Shown one piece after another: positions 13,492 to 14,612 of a stretch of 14,612 bases of DNA. The notes beneath the pieces are model-generated. The model had not been told where the DNA came from, made no database searches, and saw only the letters and a list, made by a program, of their open reading frames with translations. Within the stretch, counting starts at the first letter, position 1. Every line of letters starts with the position of its first letter. The position numbers and the translations under genes were made by a program. Source of the stretch: Actinomycetota bacterium (GTDB lineage: Bacteria; Actinomycetota; Thermoleophilia; Gaiellales; Gaiellaceae); NCBI GenBank assembly GCA_016870235.1, contig VGCB01000011.1, positions 1 through 14,612 of the forward strand, given 5' to 3'.

Positions 13492-14492
13492 GCGATCGCT
13501 CCTTCCTCGTCGTATTCGCCTGTCACGGCCCGCCAGCATCGCGCCCGATGCCCCGGGCCGACCTCTGTCAGCTCCTGCTCCTCCCTGCACCGCTCCGCCG
13601 CGACGGGGCAGCGGTCGACGAGCCGGCAGCCGCGGAAGCCGGGCTCCGCCGTCCGCACCGCGCCCTTGATGCGCACGGTGCGGTCCTTCTCATCGGTGCG
13701 ACCGGTGAGGTCGCTCGCGTAGAGGAGACCGCGGGTGTACGGATGCGTGGGCCGCGTCAGGATCTCCTCGGTCGGCCCCGACTCGACTACCTGCCCCAGG
13801 TACATCACCATCACCTCGTCCGCGACGAGCCGTACCGTCCGCAGATCGTGCGTCGCGATCAGGTAGCTCAAGCCGTGCCGCTCCTGGAGCGCCTTCAGCA
13901 GGCTCAGCACCTGGCCCTGGATCGACATGTCGAGCGCAGAGGTCGGCTCGTCCATCACCACCAGATCGGGGTGAGGCGCGAGCGCACGGGCGATCGCGGC
14001 GCGCTGGAGCTCGCCGCCCGAGACGGCGCGGGGCTTCAGCTTCGCGAACCTCGGGCTGAGCCCGACCTCGGTCAGCAGTTCCCCGACGGCGCCTTCGGTC
14101 GAGCCGCCGTTCGCCCGGAGCCGCATCGTCTCGGCGACCGACGTTCCGATCGTGTGCATCGGGTCGAACGAGCCGAGGGGGTTCTGGAACACCATCTGCA
14201 CATGACGTCGCAGCGGCCGGAAGGCCCGTTCGGAGAGATCCTGGACCTCGTGGCCGAGAAGCCGGATCCGGCCCGAGTCGGGCTTGTGGAGCCGGAGGAT
14301 CAGCCGCGCGAGCGTCGACTTGCCGCAGCCGGACTCGCCGACGAGCGCGACGGTGCGGCCGCGTTCGAGCCGGAGGTCGACGCCGTCGACCGCGGCGATC
14401 GCGCGCATCCCGCGCGCGATCCCGGCGCTCTGGCGGAACGTCTTGCGCACGGCCTCGACCTCGAGCACGGACCCCGTCAGAGGTTGTGACAC
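13488..14492 (-). CDS. Peptide ABC transporter ATP-binding protein (DppF/OppF-type)
   Basis: 334 residues from GTG (14490-14492). Walker A GESGCGKST is at 52-60, Q-loop Gln103 (VFQNP), signature SGGELQRAAIARAL (158-171), Walker B LVVMDEPTSALD (177-188) and H-loop His215 (ATHDL). The C-terminal oligopeptide/dipeptide extension (about 240-322) contains THPYTRGLL and four cysteines (289, 295, 302, 319) typical of DppD/DppF-type ATPases. It powers uptake of peptides or similar solutes through a permease encoded beyond the right edge. The GTG start follows a GGTGG-type ribosome site and overlaps the upstream DppD-type gene by 16 nt; the stop overlaps the racemase ATG (ATGA). The tight packing implies the transported solute is handled by the racemase and M24 peptidase that follow. 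Confidence 0.93.
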   Translation of the reverse strand: MSQPLTGSVLEVEAVRKTFRQSAGIARGMRAIAAVDGVDLRLERGRTVALVGESGCGKSTLARLILRLHKPDSGRIRLLGHEVQDLSERAFRPLRRHVQMVFQNPLGSFDPMHTIGTSVAETMRLRANGGSTEGAVGELLTEVGLSPRFAKLKPRAVSGGELQRAAIARALAPHPDLVVMDEPTSALDMSIQGQVLSLLKALQERHGLSYLIATHDLRTVRLVADEVMVMYLGQVVESGPTEEILTRPTHPYTRGLLYASDLTGRTDEKDRTVRIKGAVRTAEPGFRGCRLVDRCPVAAERCREEQELTEVGPGHRARCWRAVTGEYDEEGAIA

Positions 14493-14612
14493 GCCACCCA
14501 CCTTCCCGGTCGCAGCTCGCGGAGGGCGGGCGGCTCGGCGCGACACACGTCCGAGACGAGCTCGCAGCGATCGGCGAACGGACACTGGTTCCCGATAGCT
14601 CCGGGCTCCGGG
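14477..14612 (-). CDS. C-terminal end of a DppD/OppD-type ABC transporter ATPase (partial)
   Basis: Only the last 45 or so codons are inside the window, ending at TGA 14477-14479. They read as the oligopeptide-transporter C-terminal motif: NQCPFADRCELVSDVC, then a Pro-rich stretch (EPPALRELRPG) and WVACHNL, with the Cys spacing of the DppD/DppF family extension. Position immediately upstream of, and overlapping, the DppF-type gene is the standard dppD-dppF order. The nucleotide-binding domain lies beyond the right edge. Confidence 0.85.
   Translation of the reverse strand, partial: PEPGAIGNQCPFADRCELVSDVCRAEPPALRELRPGRWVACHNL

Noticed and set aside
1..14612. Mobile element, CRISPR array, tRNA, rRNA or riboswitch
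   Set aside because: No transposase or integrase motif, terminal inverted repeat, regularly spaced repeat, or cloverleaf or rRNA-like segment was seen by eye on either strand.

Overview
The window is GC-rich (about 70%), gene-dense DNA with strong G/C preference at codon third positions, frequent GTG starts and many 1-16 nt gene overlaps. Together with an F420-type luciferase-like oxidoreductase, several SDR enzymes and an IclR/PcaR-type regulator, this suggests a soil or environmental actinobacterium, possibly of a Thermoleophilia-like lineage. That placement is inference: no rRNA or other phylogenetic marker is present. I see no insertion sequence, phage gene, CRISPR array or tRNA. The content is accessory catabolism.

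Layout. (A) 1-4291, minus strand, one operon read right to left: FAD/NAD dehydrogenase alpha subunit with a C-terminal [2Fe-2S] domain, FAD-dependent DAO-type beta subunit, DapA-family lyase, two-domain VOC protein (cut by the window edge). The genes overlap or lie 10 nt apart. The pairing of an HcnB/OoxA/LhpF-like and an HcnC/OoxB-like subunit with a DapA-family enzyme recalls trans-4-hydroxy-L-proline catabolism (D-hydroxyproline dehydrogenase, then pyrroline-4-hydroxy-2-carboxylate deaminase) or opine catabolism. (B) 4292-4542, divergent intergenic region with a possible 46-aa reading frame. (C) 4543-5946, plus strand, a lone glycosyltransferase-methyltransferase fusion. (D) 5985-8452, minus strand: LLM-class (F420-type) oxidoreductase and two SDR dehydrogenases. 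(E) 8453-8648, divergent regulatory region with a perfect 13-bp palindrome. (F) 8649-11609, plus strand: PcaR-type IclR regulator, L-gulonate-3-dehydrogenase/3-hydroxyacyl-CoA-dehydrogenase-type protein, M24 metallopeptidase with all five metal ligands. (G) 11666-14612, minus strand: end of a DppD-type ATPase, complete DppF-type ATPase, Asp/Glu/hydantoin racemase, second M24 peptidase, all overlapping.

Working model (inference). Block G imports a small peptide or peptide-like compound. The two M24 enzymes (aminopeptidase P/prolidase fold) cleave Xaa-Pro or a related bond. The two-cysteine racemase supplies a D-configured product. The FAD dehydrogenase of block A oxidises the D-amino acid, and the DapA-family lyase processes the imine/keto product. 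Blocks D and F would handle side products or a separate substrate. Each enzyme family is well known; the assembled route is not one I can match to a described system. The proposed link between blocks A and G rests only on proximity and compatible chemistry.
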